A stretch of 64,000 nt of DNA from CAIWHR01 sp963709525 (GTDB lineage Bacteria; Pseudomonadota; Gammaproteobacteria; Burkholderiales; Casimicrobiaceae). The position numbers and the translations under genes were made by a program. Shown piece after piece: positions 46,585-55,433 of the stretch. Position 1 is the first letter of the stretch. Each line of letters opens with the position of its first letter. The stretch spans positions 62,001-126,000 of the forward strand of contig CAVPXB010000013.1 of assembly GCA_963709525.1 (NCBI GenBank), read 5' to 3'. The notes below the pieces were generated by a model that ran no database searches, had not been told where the DNA came from, and saw only the letters and a list, made by a program, of their open reading frames with translations.

Positions 46585-46692
46585 TCAGAGAAAACGACGC
46601 CAAACAGGGCGCCGGGGAACGTCGGGAGGGAGCAGGCGAACGAACATCAGGACCGCTGCTGGCAAGATGGCAGCGCCGAGCGCCGGAATCAA
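46585..46692 (-). CDS. possible small membrane peptide between glnS and htpX
   Basis: A 35-codon frame starts at a TTG that overlaps the glnS stop as TTGA (46692-46689). It would encode a hydrophobic segment (LGAAILPAAVLMFVRLL) followed by PPDVPRRPVWRRFL. The overlap and the positive C-terminus fit a small membrane protein. There is no known family and no clear ribosome-binding site, so this is tentative. Confidence 0.25.
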   Translation of the reverse strand: MIPALGAAILPAAVLMFVRLLPPDVPRRPVWRRFL

Positions 46693-48536
46693 GCCCCCGG
46701 GCGCGGTTTCGCCCACGAGTCCCTGAGCGTCACCGCGCGATTGAACGCCGGACGGCCCGGACCATGATCGCGCAGATCGGCGACGAAATAGCCATGCCGC
46801 TCGAACTGGTAACGATCTTCGGCGGCGGCGCCCGCAAGCGCCGGCTCCACGTAGGCTGTGATCACGCGCACGGAATCGGGATTGAGGTCGTCCAGGTAAT
46901 TGCGCTCGGCCACCTCGATGTCGATGCCGTCGTCGCCGGCGACCACCGCCGCGGTAACGGGCGCCGCGTCCCCGCCCGTGCCCCACGGATTGCGCGAGCC
47001 GGGGAAAGGCACTCCGAACAGGCGATCGTACAGGCGCACTTCCGCCGGCAGCGCATGCGCGACCGAAAGCCAGTGGATGTTGCCCTTGACCTTGCGCGCA
47101 TCGGCACCCGGGGTTCCGCTGCGGGTGGTGGGATCGTAGATGCAATGGATCGCCGTGACCTTGCCGGCGGCATCCCTGTCGGCGCCGGTGCATTTGACGA
47201 TGTAGCCGTAGCGCAGGCGCACTTCGGCACCGGGGCTCAGGCGGAAATAGCCCTTGGGGGGCTGCTCGGCGTAGTCATCGCGTTCGATCCACAGTTCGCG
47301 CGACAGCGGGACGACGCGCCGGCCCAGCTCCGGCCGCTGCGGATGGTTCGGCGCGTGGCAATCCTCGGCTGCCCCCGCCGGATAGTTGTCGATGATGAGG
47401 CGCACCGGGTCCAGCACCGCGATGCGGCGCTGCGCGCGGGCATTCAGGTCCTCGCGCATGCAATCCTCGAGCACGCTCATGTCGATCCACGAATCCGCCT
47501 TCGACACGCCGATGCGCTCGGCAAAGAGCCGGAAACCCTCGGGCGTGAATCCGCGGCGACGGGCGCCGACCAGTGTCGGCATCCGCGGATCATCCCAGCC
47601 GTCGACATGACGGTTCGCGACCAGCTCGATCAGCTTGCGCTTCGACAGCACGACGTAGGTGAGATTGAGCCGCGCGAATTCAAATTGCTGCGGCAACGGA
47701 CGCGACAGCTGCCCGCCATCGGCCAGCTTGTCGATCACCCAATCGTAGAGCGGCCGGTGATCCTGGAACTCCAGCGTGCAGATCGAATGCGTAATCGCTT
47801 CCAGGGCATCGGAGATGCAGTGCGTGTAATCGTAGAGCGGATAGATGCACCACGTGTCGCCGGTACGGTGGTGCGAAGCGTGGCGAATGCGATAAATCGC
47901 AGGATCGCGCATATTGAGGTTCGGGCTCGCCATGTCGATCTTGAGCCGCAACACGTGCGCGCCGTCCGGGAATTCGCCCGCCCGCATCCGGCGCAGGAGG
48001 TCGAGATTGTCGGCGACCGAGCGCTCGCGGTACGGACTCGCCTTTCCGGGCTGGGTGAGCGTGCCGCGCGAAGCGCGCATTTCTTCGGCCGACTGGCTCT
48101 CGACATACGCCAGTCCCTGCCCGACGAACCACTCGGCAAAGGCGTAGAGCTGGTCGTAGTAATCGGACGCGTGGTAGCGATGCTCGCCCCAGTCGAAACC
48201 CAGCCAGCGGACAGCCTCGGCGATCGAGTCTTCGTACTCGACGTCTTCCTTGACCGGGTTGGTGTCGTCGTAGCGCAAATGGCAACGTCCCGCATTTTCG
48301 GCGGCCAGGCCGAAATTGAGGATGATCGATTTCGCGTGCCCGTAGTGGAGGTAGCCGTTGGGTTCCGGCGGAAACCGTGTCACCACCCGGCCACCGTATT
48401 TGCCCGTGCGATTGTCTTCGGCGATGATCGCGCGCAGAAAATTCGACGCCGACGCCAGCGATGCGCTGCCGGACGATCTCCCCGGAGCAACGTGGGGAGG
48501 AAACACCTGCGGCGGTGCAGCATTCATTTTGTGCAT
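46689..48536 (-). CDS. glnS: glutaminyl-tRNA synthetase
   Basis: A class I synthetase of about 615 residues that charges tRNA-Gln. FPPEPNGYLHYGHAKS is the HIGH motif, YDDTNPVKEDVEYEDSI the GlnRS follow-on and VVLSKRKL the KMSKS equivalent. The C-terminal anticodon-binding beta barrels follow (IERDDYAEQPPKGYFRLSPG, VRLRYGYIVKC). The start is uncertain: ATG 48536 and ATG 48527 are both plausible and neither has a strong ribosome-binding site. The N-terminus is about 30 residues longer than in E. coli. Confidence 0.95.
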   Translation of the reverse strand: MHKMNAAPPQVFPPHVAPGRSSGSASLASASNFLRAIIAEDNRTGKYGGRVVTRFPPEPNGYLHYGHAKSIILNFGLAAENAGRCHLRYDDTNPVKEDVEYEDSIAEAVRWLGFDWGEHRYHASDYYDQLYAFAEWFVGQGLAYVESQSAEEMRASRGTLTQPGKASPYRERSVADNLDLLRRMRAGEFPDGAHVLRLKIDMASPNLNMRDPAIYRIRHASHHRTGDTWCIYPLYDYTHCISDALEAITHSICTLEFQDHRPLYDWVIDKLADGGQLSRPLPQQFEFARLNLTYVVLSKRKLIELVANRHVDGWDDPRMPTLVGARRRGFTPEGFRLFAERIGVSKADSWIDMSVLEDCMREDLNARAQRRIAVLDPVRLIIDNYPAGAAEDCHAPNHPQRPELGRRVVPLSRELWIERDDYAEQPPKGYFRLSPGAEVRLRYGYIVKCTGADRDAAGKVTAIHCIYDPTTRSGTPGADARKVKGNIHWLSVAHALPAEVRLYDRLFGVPFPGSRNPWGTGGDAAPVTAAVVAGDDGIDIEVAERNYLDDLNPDSVRVITAYVEPALAGAAAEDRYQFERHGYFVADLRDHGPGRPAFNRAVTLRDSWAKPRPGA

Positions 48537-48992
48537 GAACAATCGGAGGCGGTCCGGCATTCTAACCGGTGGTGCATGTTGCGTCATCGCGAGCCTGCGG
48601 GGCTACGGCGCCTCGCCGTCGCGCAACCCCCGCCAGCCATGGGTTCCCGGGGGCCTTCGGTTGTCGTTCGAAGCCAGTTTTCCACATTTCCTGTGGATAA
48701 AAGTGTGTATATCTTGTACATTCCAACCGTAAGTGGTGCCCTGGTCGGGAAAATCGTTCGGCTGCCCAAAATGACACCGACTTTTTCTTGCCTCCAAACA
48801 TGCGGTTAATGTAAGTTATCAAGGACTTCCGCTGTTGGCTTCGAGTGCGTGGAAGCGCCCCGCCGACCGGTCAACCACCCGCCTCCACGACAATCATGTC
48901 CTGGACAAATATACGATCGCGACTGAAATGTCAAAGCTGCGCGGCGGCGCATCGTGCCGTTCGCGGCACGCGTAACCGCGGCAGCTAACCGG
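48537..48992. promoter_or_regulatory. divergent glnS/xseA intergenic region
   Basis: About 455 bases holding both promoters. It contains a DnaA-box pair (48678-48700) and an AT-rich patch (GTGTGTATATCTTGTACATT). No gene is supported. Confidence 0.45.
48678..48700. repeat. inverted pair of DnaA-box-like sequences
   Basis: TGTGGATAA (48692-48700) is a perfect DnaA box in reverse (TTATCCACA); TTTTCCACA (48678-48686) differs at one base. They face each other across five bases and could also form a hairpin. Confidence 0.45.
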
Positions 48993-50369
48993 ATGGCGTT
49001 TCTTCGCGACCAGCCCCCGGACCCGGTGCCGCCCCTGCGCAAGGAAACCGTGTTGCCGGTTTCGCTGCTGGTCAGCTCCGCGCGTCTCTTGCTCGAACGT
49101 CATCTCGGATTGTCCTGGGTCTCCGGCGAGATTTCCAACTTCACCCGCGCGGCGTCGGGCCACTGCTATTTCAACCTCAAGGATGCGAAGGCGCAGGCGC
49201 GTTGCGTGTTCTTTCGGCACAAGGCGCAATACGCCGACTTCACGCTGACGGATGGCCTCGCGGTCGAGGTTCGCGCGACCGCCTCCATCTACGAAGCCCG
49301 GGGCGAGTTCCAGCTCAACGTCGAGTCGATCCGGCAAGCCGGGGCCGGGGAGCTCTTCGAGCGCTTTCTGCGCCTCAAGGCGCGCCTGGAAGCCGATGGC
49401 TGGTTCGCCGACGAGCGCAAGCGCCCCCTGCCCGAGTATCCCCGCGCGATCGGGGTGGTGACCTCGCCGCGGGCAGCGGCGCTGCGCGACGTCCTGACGA
49501 CGCTCAGGCGGCGCTGGCCCAGCCTGCCGGTGATCCTCTATCCCTGCGCGGTTCAGGGCGCGGGGGCCGCGGCGGAAATCGCAGCGGCGATCCGGACCGC
49601 AAACCTGCGCCATGAGGTCGACGTGCTGATCGTCGGCCGCGGCGGCGGGTCGATCGAGGATCTCTGGGCTTTCAACGAGGAGGAGGTGGCGCGCGCGGTG
49701 TTCGAATCCGCACTGCCGGTCATCTCGGCGGTCGGCCACGAAACCGATTTCACGATCTGCGATTTCGTCGCCGACGCGCGGGCCGCCACGCCGACCGCCG
49801 CGGCCGCGCTCGCGTCCCCTGACCGCGTCGCAATGCTGCATCGCCTGGCGATGCTCCGTGCGCGCTGGCGTCGGGCCGCGTTGGTGGCGCTGGAACCGAA
49901 AATGCAGCGGGTCGACCATCTCGCCCACCGGCTCGTCCATCCTGGCGCGAGGCTCCTGCGGCAGCGCGACGCCGCCACCGCGCTGGCCGCACGCCTCGCG
50001 CGTGCCCTGCGCCAACGACTCGGCACGGCAACCCTGAGCCTCGACGGGTGCGAACACCGCCTGTCGTTGCAGTTGCGCGCACCGCTGCCGGGCGCCGCGC
50101 GGCTCGCCCACATGCGCGAAATGTGGTCGCACGCAGGCCGGCTCACCGTGGAGCGCACCGGGCAGCGGCTTGCGGCGCCGGAGCGCGCCCTTGCCCACCT
50201 CAATCCGCAGGCAGTCCTCGAGCGGGGCTACTCGATCGTCACCGCCGCCGACGGTTCGATCGTTCGCGATACGGCCCGCGTTGCCGTGGCCGACCAGGTG
50301 GGATTGATGTTCGCGCGCGGCGGCGCAACCGCGACCATCACCGGCCGGCGCGACCCTGGCAACGAGTAG
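48993..50369 (+). CDS. xseA: exodeoxyribonuclease VII large subunit
   Basis: A 458-residue subunit of the single-strand DNA exonuclease ExoVII. N-terminal OB-fold (LPVSLLVSSARLLLERHLGL, WVSGEISNFTRAASGHCYF), then the catalytic domain with ADGWFADERKRPLPEYPRAI, GVVTSPRAAALRDVL, DVLIVGRGGGSIEDLWAFNE and SAVGHETDFTICDFVADARA, then a long helical region and a small C-terminal domain (VLERGYSIVT). I start at ATG 48993; an ATG at 48954 is in frame. Confidence 0.95.
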   Translation: MAFLRDQPPDPVPPLRKETVLPVSLLVSSARLLLERHLGLSWVSGEISNFTRAASGHCYFNLKDAKAQARCVFFRHKAQYADFTLTDGLAVEVRATASIYEARGEFQLNVESIRQAGAGELFERFLRLKARLEADGWFADERKRPLPEYPRAIGVVTSPRAAALRDVLTTLRRRWPSLPVILYPCAVQGAGAAAEIAAAIRTANLRHEVDVLIVGRGGGSIEDLWAFNEEEVARAVFESALPVISAVGHETDFTICDFVADARAATPTAAAALASPDRVAMLHRLAMLRARWRRAALVALEPKMQRVDHLAHRLVHPGARLLRQRDAATALAARLARALRQRLGTATLSLDGCEHRLSLQLRAPLPGAARLAHMREMWSHAGRLTVERTGQRLAAPERALAHLNPQAVLERGYSIVTAADGSIVRDTARVAVADQVGLMFARGGATATITGRRDPGNE

Positions 50370-50393
50370 CCGCGCCCGACGACCGTCGACGCG

Positions 50394-51557
50394 TCACGCT
50401 TCGTCCGGTTCCGGGTCGTCGATGGCACCCGGTGTCCCCGCGCGGGTGGCGCAACCCGCGGGTGCCTGCATCGCCAGGCGCGGCGTGGCCGTCGCCACAT
50501 CGGCGTTCTGGGCGCGGTGCCGAAGCGCGTGATCGATCAGCACCAGGGCCATCATCGCCTCGGCAATGGGTGTCGCCCGGATGCCGACGCAGGGATCGTG
50601 ACGGCCGCGGGTGTTGACGATCACCGCATTGCCGGCCTTGTCGATCGACCGCCGGTCGAGGCGGATCGACGAAGTCGGCTTGACCGCCAGCGTGACGACG
50701 ACATCCTGGCCGGTGGAGATGCCGCCCAGCACGCCCCCCGCATGGTTGGAGAGAAAGCCCTGCGGCGTCATCTCGTCGGAATGCAGCGTGCCGCCTTGCG
50801 CGACACTGGCAAAACCATCGCCGACTTCGACGCCCTTGACGGCGTTGATGCCCATCATCGCCCAGGCAAGATCGGCGTCGAGTCGATCGTAGACCGGCTC
50901 GCCCCAGCCGACCGGCACGCCGCTCGCCACCACGGTGATCTTCGCCCCGCAGGAGTCGCCGGACTTGCGCAGGCGATCCATGAACGCCTCGAGCTCGGGC
51001 ACGATGGTCGCGTTGGCGACGAAGAACGGGTTGGCGTCGACGGCGACCCAGTCCTCGAACGGAACCGCCATCGGCCCCAGCTGTACCAGGTGGCCGCGAA
51101 TGCTCACGCCGTAGCGCTCGGCAAGCCATTTGCGCGCTACCGCGCCCGCAGCGACGCGCACCGCGGTCTCGCGCGCCGACGAGCGTCCACCGCCCCGGTA
51201 GTCGCGAATGCCGTACTTTTGCCAGTACGCGTAATCGGCATGACCGGGACGAAAGGTGTCGGCGATGTTCGAGTAGTCCTTGCTGCGCTGGTCCTCGTTG
51301 CGGATCAGCAGCGCGATCGGCGTTCCCGTGGTCCGTCCCTCGAACACGCCGGACAGGATCTCGACGCTGTCGGACTCGCGCCGCTGCGTGACGTGCCGCG
51401 ACGTGCCGGGCTTGCGGCGATCGAGATCGCGCTGGATGTCGGCCGCGTCGAGGTCCAGTCCCGGCGGGCAGCCGTCGATGACGCAACCGATCGCCGGCCC
51501 GTGCGATTCGCCAAACGAGGTGACGCAGAAGAGCTTGCCTAGGGTATTGCCGGACAT
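50394..51557 (-). CDS. aroC: chorismate synthase
   Basis: A 387-residue FMN-dependent enzyme that makes chorismate from EPSP, the last shared step to aromatic amino acids. Signature parts: GESHGPAIGCVIDGCPPGL, RRKPGTSRHVTQRRESD, FRPGHADYAYWQKYG, GGGRSSARETAVRVAAGAVA, GGVLGGISTGQ and GRHDPCVGIRATPIAEAM. The C-terminus is about 20 residues longer than usual. It converges with xseA with a 24-base gap. Confidence 0.97.
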   Translation of the reverse strand: MSGNTLGKLFCVTSFGESHGPAIGCVIDGCPPGLDLDAADIQRDLDRRKPGTSRHVTQRRESDSVEILSGVFEGRTTGTPIALLIRNEDQRSKDYSNIADTFRPGHADYAYWQKYGIRDYRGGGRSSARETAVRVAAGAVARKWLAERYGVSIRGHLVQLGPMAVPFEDWVAVDANPFFVANATIVPELEAFMDRLRKSGDSCGAKITVVASGVPVGWGEPVYDRLDADLAWAMMGINAVKGVEVGDGFASVAQGGTLHSDEMTPQGFLSNHAGGVLGGISTGQDVVVTLAVKPTSSIRLDRRSIDKAGNAVIVNTRGRHDPCVGIRATPIAEAMMALVLIDHALRHRAQNADVATATPRLAMQAPAGCATRAGTPGAIDDPEPDEA

Positions 51558-51667
51558 GGGGCGACCGCAGGAAGTGGGATCACAGCGGGAACCAAACTGT
51601 AGCACGCGGCCCCTGCGATTCAGGCGGACCGATTCCGGTCGCCTGGCGCGCGCCGCGCCCGACGCCT

Positions 51668-53549
51668 TCAGCGACGCTCGCCACGCAGCTGCAACACCGT
51701 CGCCTGCAGCCCGCCCATGGTCAGCTCCTGCGGCGCGATGGGCTTTGCTGCGACCAGCGCAATGTTTGAAAACACGCCGCGCAGCCGCCGCATCGCCTTG
51801 CCTTCGAACGAGCGGCTGAAGAAGCTTCCCCACAATCCGGAGAGCGCCATCGGCACCACGGGCACCGGCGTCGTGGCGATCATCTGCTCGACGCCGGGCC
51901 GAAACGATCCCATTTCGCCCGACTCGGTGAGCCGGCCCTCGGGAAAGATGCCGACGATCTCCCCGTTTGCCAAGGCGCGCGCGGCCTCCTCGAACGCGCG
52001 CTCCTTCATCGCCGCGTCTTCCTTCGCTGGCGCGATCGGTATGGTGCGCATGGTGCGGAAGATGAACGAAAGCACCGGCACGCGGAAGATCCTGTGATCC
52101 ATGACAAAGCGGATCGGCCGGCGTATGCACGCCGCCATCACGACGGCATCCACGTAGCTGACGTGATTGCAGACCACGATGCAGGGTCCCGAGTCCGGAA
52201 TGTTTTCGAGCCCCTGTTTTTCGACGCGGTAGAACGTGTGCACGAGCAGCCACGCGAGGAACCGCATCAGGAACTCGGGGACGAGGCCGTAGATGTATGC
52301 CGCGACGGCGGCATTCATCACGCCGAGGACGAGGAAGAGCTGCGCAATGCCGAGTCCGGCCCGCAACAGAACGATCGCCACCACCGCCGACACGACCATG
52401 AACAGCGCGTTGAGGATGTTGTTGGCGGCGATGATGCGCGACCGATGCGAGGGTTCCGATCGTTCCTGGATCAGCGCATACAGCGGCACGATGTAGAGGC
52501 CGCCGAAAAGCCCGATCAAGACCAGATCGGCCGCCACCCGCCAGTGCGCGGGCCGGGCGAGAAAGGCGTCGAGTCCCGCGAGACTCGTCGCGTGGAGGCC
52601 GCGGCTTGCAAGCCAGAGATCGATCGCGAACACCGATAGCCCGATCGAGCCGAAGGGAACGAGGCCGAGTTCGACGCGGCGCCCGGACAGGCGCTCGCAC
52701 AAAAGCGAGCCCACGCCGATGCCGATCGAGAACAGCGCCAGCAGGAACGTCACCACATGCTCGTTGCCGCCGAGGACGTCGCGCGCGAACCCGGCGAATT
52801 GGGCGAGCAACGTGGCGCCGTAGAACCAGAACCACGAAATGCCGAGCATCGACAGCCAGACGACGCGGTTGCCGCGGGCAAAGCGAAGGCTGCGCGCCGT
52901 CTCGGTGAACGGATTCCAGTTGATCCTGAGCCCGGGGGCCACCGCCGGCGTGTCCGGTATGCCACGGCTTGCGACGTAGCCCAGCACCGCCACCGCGACG
53001 GCAACCGCGCCGGCAAGGACCGGCCCCCGGGCTGCACGGCCACCAGCACGCCGCCTGCAATCGTGCCCGCGAGGATGGCGACGAACGTCCCCATCTCGAC
53101 CAGGCCGTTGCCGCCGATCAGCTCCTCGGCGTGAGGTGCTGCGGCAGGATTGCGTACTTGACCGGGCCGAACAGCGTCGAGTGCACGCCCATCAGCGCCA
53201 GCGCGACGAAGAGCGTCGAAAGGTCCCGCAGCACGAAACCGGCGAAGCCCACGACCATGATGGCGATCTCGAACAGCTTGATCCAGCGGATCAGCCGCGA
53301 TTTCTCGACCCTGTCCGCGAGCTGTCCCGCGGTTGCGGACAGCAGGACGAAAGGCGCGATGAACACCGCGCCGGCGAGGTTGACCAGCGCATTGGGATCC
53401 AGCGTGGTGAGGCCCGCGGCCTGGAAGGCCACGAAGATGATCAGCGCGTTCTTGTAGATGTTGTCGTTGCCGGCTCCCAGAAACTGGGTCCAGAAGAAGG
53501 GCGCAAAGCGCCGTTGCTTCAGCAAGTCGAATTGGTTCGGTTGATGCAA
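51668..53549 (-). CDS. MFS transporter fused to 1-acyl-glycerol-3-phosphate acyltransferase (two frameshifts)
   Basis: The N-terminal 420 residues are an LplT-like MFS transporter (FDLLKQRRFAPFFWTQFLGA, NDNIYKNALIIFVAF, GPVKYAILPQHLTP). The C-terminal 200 are a PlsC domain with VCNHVSYVDAVVMA (HX4D variant), GIFPEGRLTESGEMG and VPVVPMALSG. Frame changes occur near 53127 (TPR then EELIGGNGLVEMGTFVA) and near 53024 (VAVQPGG then PVLAGAVAVAV); each is a missing base in a G/C run. The start is probably TTG 53549 with GGAGG upstream. Such fusions import lysophospholipid and re-acylate it, as LplT plus Aas do in enterobacteria. Confidence 0.85.
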
Positions 53550-53710
53550 GCGACCTCCGCGATTCACGGGCACCCCATGCGCCGTGGCTGCGTTGCCGAG
53601 TGCTGCTTGCTGCGCGGCACCGGCTTCACGGCTGCACAGTGTAGCGAACCGTCGCGCAGGCGCGGTTACAATCGGCGCTCCGCTGTGCCTCCCGTTGTCG
53701 CCGGCCACCC

Positions 53711-53876
53711 TAAGTACCCCGTTTCGCAAATACGCACACATGAAATCGCGCTTTTCGGGCCATGGCGGCGTTGCAAATCCTCGCGATACCACGGGGTATC
53801 GCTGCGGTTTGCGCCTTGCCCTGACCCGAAACGCATCGACTTCATTGCGTGTGCGTACTTACGAATCGGTGTACTA
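53711..53876. repeat. palindromic element of about 166 bp upstream of thyA
   Basis: The whole stretch is an imperfect palindrome centred near 53793. The outer arms read AAGTACCCCGTTTCGCAAAT and, from the other end, TTAGTACACCGATTCGTAAG; both continue into TACGCACAC and ATGAA. The centre is GCGATACC-ACGG-GGTATCGC. It ends 12 bases before the thyA ATG. Its form suggests a MITE-like or REP-like mobile palindrome. Confidence 0.7.
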
Positions 53877-53888
53877 AGCTTCCCCGCC

Positions 53889-54683
53889 ATGCGCCAGTAC
53901 CTCGATTTCATGCGCCACGTCCGCGACCACGGTTTCCGCAAGGACGACCGGACCGGCACGGGTACGCTCAGTGTTTTCGGTTACCAGATGCGGTTCGATC
54001 TTGCCGCCGGGTTCCCGCTGCTCACGACCAAGAAGGTGCACACCAAGTCGATCATTCACGAGCTTCTCTGGTTCCTGCGCGGCGAGACCAACGTGCGCTC
54101 GCTGCAGGCCGCGGGCGTGACGATCTGGGACGAGTGGGCCGACGCCGATGGCGAACTCGGGCCGATCTACGGCTACCAGTGGCGCAACTGGCCGGCGCCG
54201 GACGGCCAGCATCTCGACCAGGTCGCCGGCGTGCTGGCCGAGATCCGGCGCAACCCGGACTCGCGCCGCCTGATCGTATCGGCATGGAACGTGGGCGACA
54301 TTCCGCGGATGAAGCTGCCGCCCTGCCATGCCTTCTTCCAGTTCTACGTGGCCGACGGGCGACTGTCCTGCCAGCTCTACCAGCGCAGCGCCGACGTTTT
54401 CCTGGGCGTGCCCTTCAACATCGCCTCGTATGCGTTGCTGACTCACATGATGGCGCACGAAGCCGGGCTTGGCGTCGGCGAGTTCATCTGGACCGGTGGC
54501 GATTGCCATCTCTACCTCAATCACCTCGACCAGGTCGAAATGCAGCTCTCGCGCGCGCCTTTCCCGCTGCCCAGGCTCGTCATCCGGCGCAGCCCGGGCT
54601 CGTTGTTCGACTACCGTTTCGAGGATTTCGAGATCGCCGGGTACCAGTGCCATCCCGGGATCAAGGCTCCGATCGCCGTATGA
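53889..54683 (+). CDS. thyA: thymidylate synthase
   Basis: A 264-residue enzyme that makes dTMP from dUMP with methylene-tetrahydrofolate. KDDRTGTGTLSVFGYQMRFD binds phosphate, LPPCHAFFQFYV carries the nucleophile Cys146 and QLYQRSADVFLGVPFNIASY binds dUMP; the C-terminus APIAV closes the site. Length and numbering equal the E. coli enzyme. No clear ribosome-binding site lies between the ATG and the palindromic element. Dihydrofolate reductase, which recycles its folate product, is 4.5 kb downstream. Confidence 0.97.
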   Translation: MRQYLDFMRHVRDHGFRKDDRTGTGTLSVFGYQMRFDLAAGFPLLTTKKVHTKSIIHELLWFLRGETNVRSLQAAGVTIWDEWADADGELGPIYGYQWRNWPAPDGQHLDQVAGVLAEIRRNPDSRRLIVSAWNVGDIPRMKLPPCHAFFQFYVADGRLSCQLYQRSADVFLGVPFNIASYALLTHMMAHEAGLGVGEFIWTGGDCHLYLNHLDQVEMQLSRAPFPLPRLVIRRSPGSLFDYRFEDFEIAGYQCHPGIKAPIAV

Positions 54684-54733
54684 GCGGACCACGGCACCTG
54701 GCCGCAGGCGGCAGCAACCAGGAACACCTTGGC

Positions 54734-54765
54734 AAAAAAACGCCCGCCGGGAGGAGTTGGCGGGC
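54734..54765 (-). terminator. rho-independent terminator (minus strand)
   Basis: On the minus strand GCCCGCC and GGCGGGC form a 7-bp stem, followed by GTTTTTTT. It would end a transcript coming from the small gene at 54899-55084. Confidence 0.75.
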
Positions 54766-54898
54766 AAGGGGGAGAGAGGAAGAGAAATCGTCAAGCCATC
54801 AACGTGCCTGGACCCATTCTGCACGGCGCTTACCGATCGCACAGCCGGCGACGAGCGGGATTTCCCTACCGGGCGTATAAGCGCCGGTCAGCGTCATT

Positions 54899-55084
54899 TC
54901 AGAACACACTGCGCGCGGCATTGACGCGCTCGACCAGTGCGTCCAGTTCCTGTTGCTGTGTCGGTGTCGCAGCGTCGAAATCGCGACCCGGCGCCACGGA
55001 ATCGACGCCCACGGCGGCTTGATCGAGGAACCAGAACTGCGACAAATTGGTCGGCATGGCGTTCATGTGTCGAAAGTCTTGCAT
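54899..55084 (-). CDS. small hypothetical protein
   Basis: A 61-codon frame: MQDFRHMNAMPTNLSQFWFL, DQAAVGVDSVAPGRDFDAAT, PTQQQELDALVERVNAARSV, F. No family is recognised. Composition looks protein-like and a strong terminator lies downstream on the same strand. The start may instead be one of the later Met codons (55066 or 55057). Confidence 0.45.
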   Translation of the reverse strand: MQDFRHMNAMPTNLSQFWFLDQAAVGVDSVAPGRDFDAATPTQQQELDALVERVNAARSVF

Positions 55085-55433
55085 TTGGGTTTTGAGCCAT
55101 CTGCAAGAGCCCAAGCAAACTGCATGCCAGCCAGTGCATGCAATGACCTTCGACGACGCACATCGCTGATTGTCAAGGCAAAACCAACGTTCGTCCGCTG
55201 TTCAGGACAGTGTCATTGAACGTGAAAAAACACGGATCTGTCGCATCAGGCCGACAGCAGAATCGACAGCGGAGATAACTCGTTGTTTAAACAACGGTTT
55301 CTTTGTCTCTTTTGCACGACAACCCGGCCCGGCGCGGCCGCCGAAGGCGTACCGGATTCGCCGGAACCTCCGCAAAGCGGGCCGACATCGGCGCCAAACG
55401 AGAACGAAACCCGCCGCTCGCCGCGTCGGCCTC
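55085..55433. other. intergenic region with a perfect 16-bp palindrome
   Basis: No gene is supported. CGTTGTTTAAACAACG at 55281-55296 is a perfect palindrome, about 140 bases beyond the glrR stop. It could be a regulator site or the stem of a terminator. Confidence 0.4.

Noticed and set aside
48678..48700. DnaA boxes as a replication origin
   Set aside because: Only two boxes, and no dnaA, dnaN, rpmH or parAB genes nearby; not an oriC.
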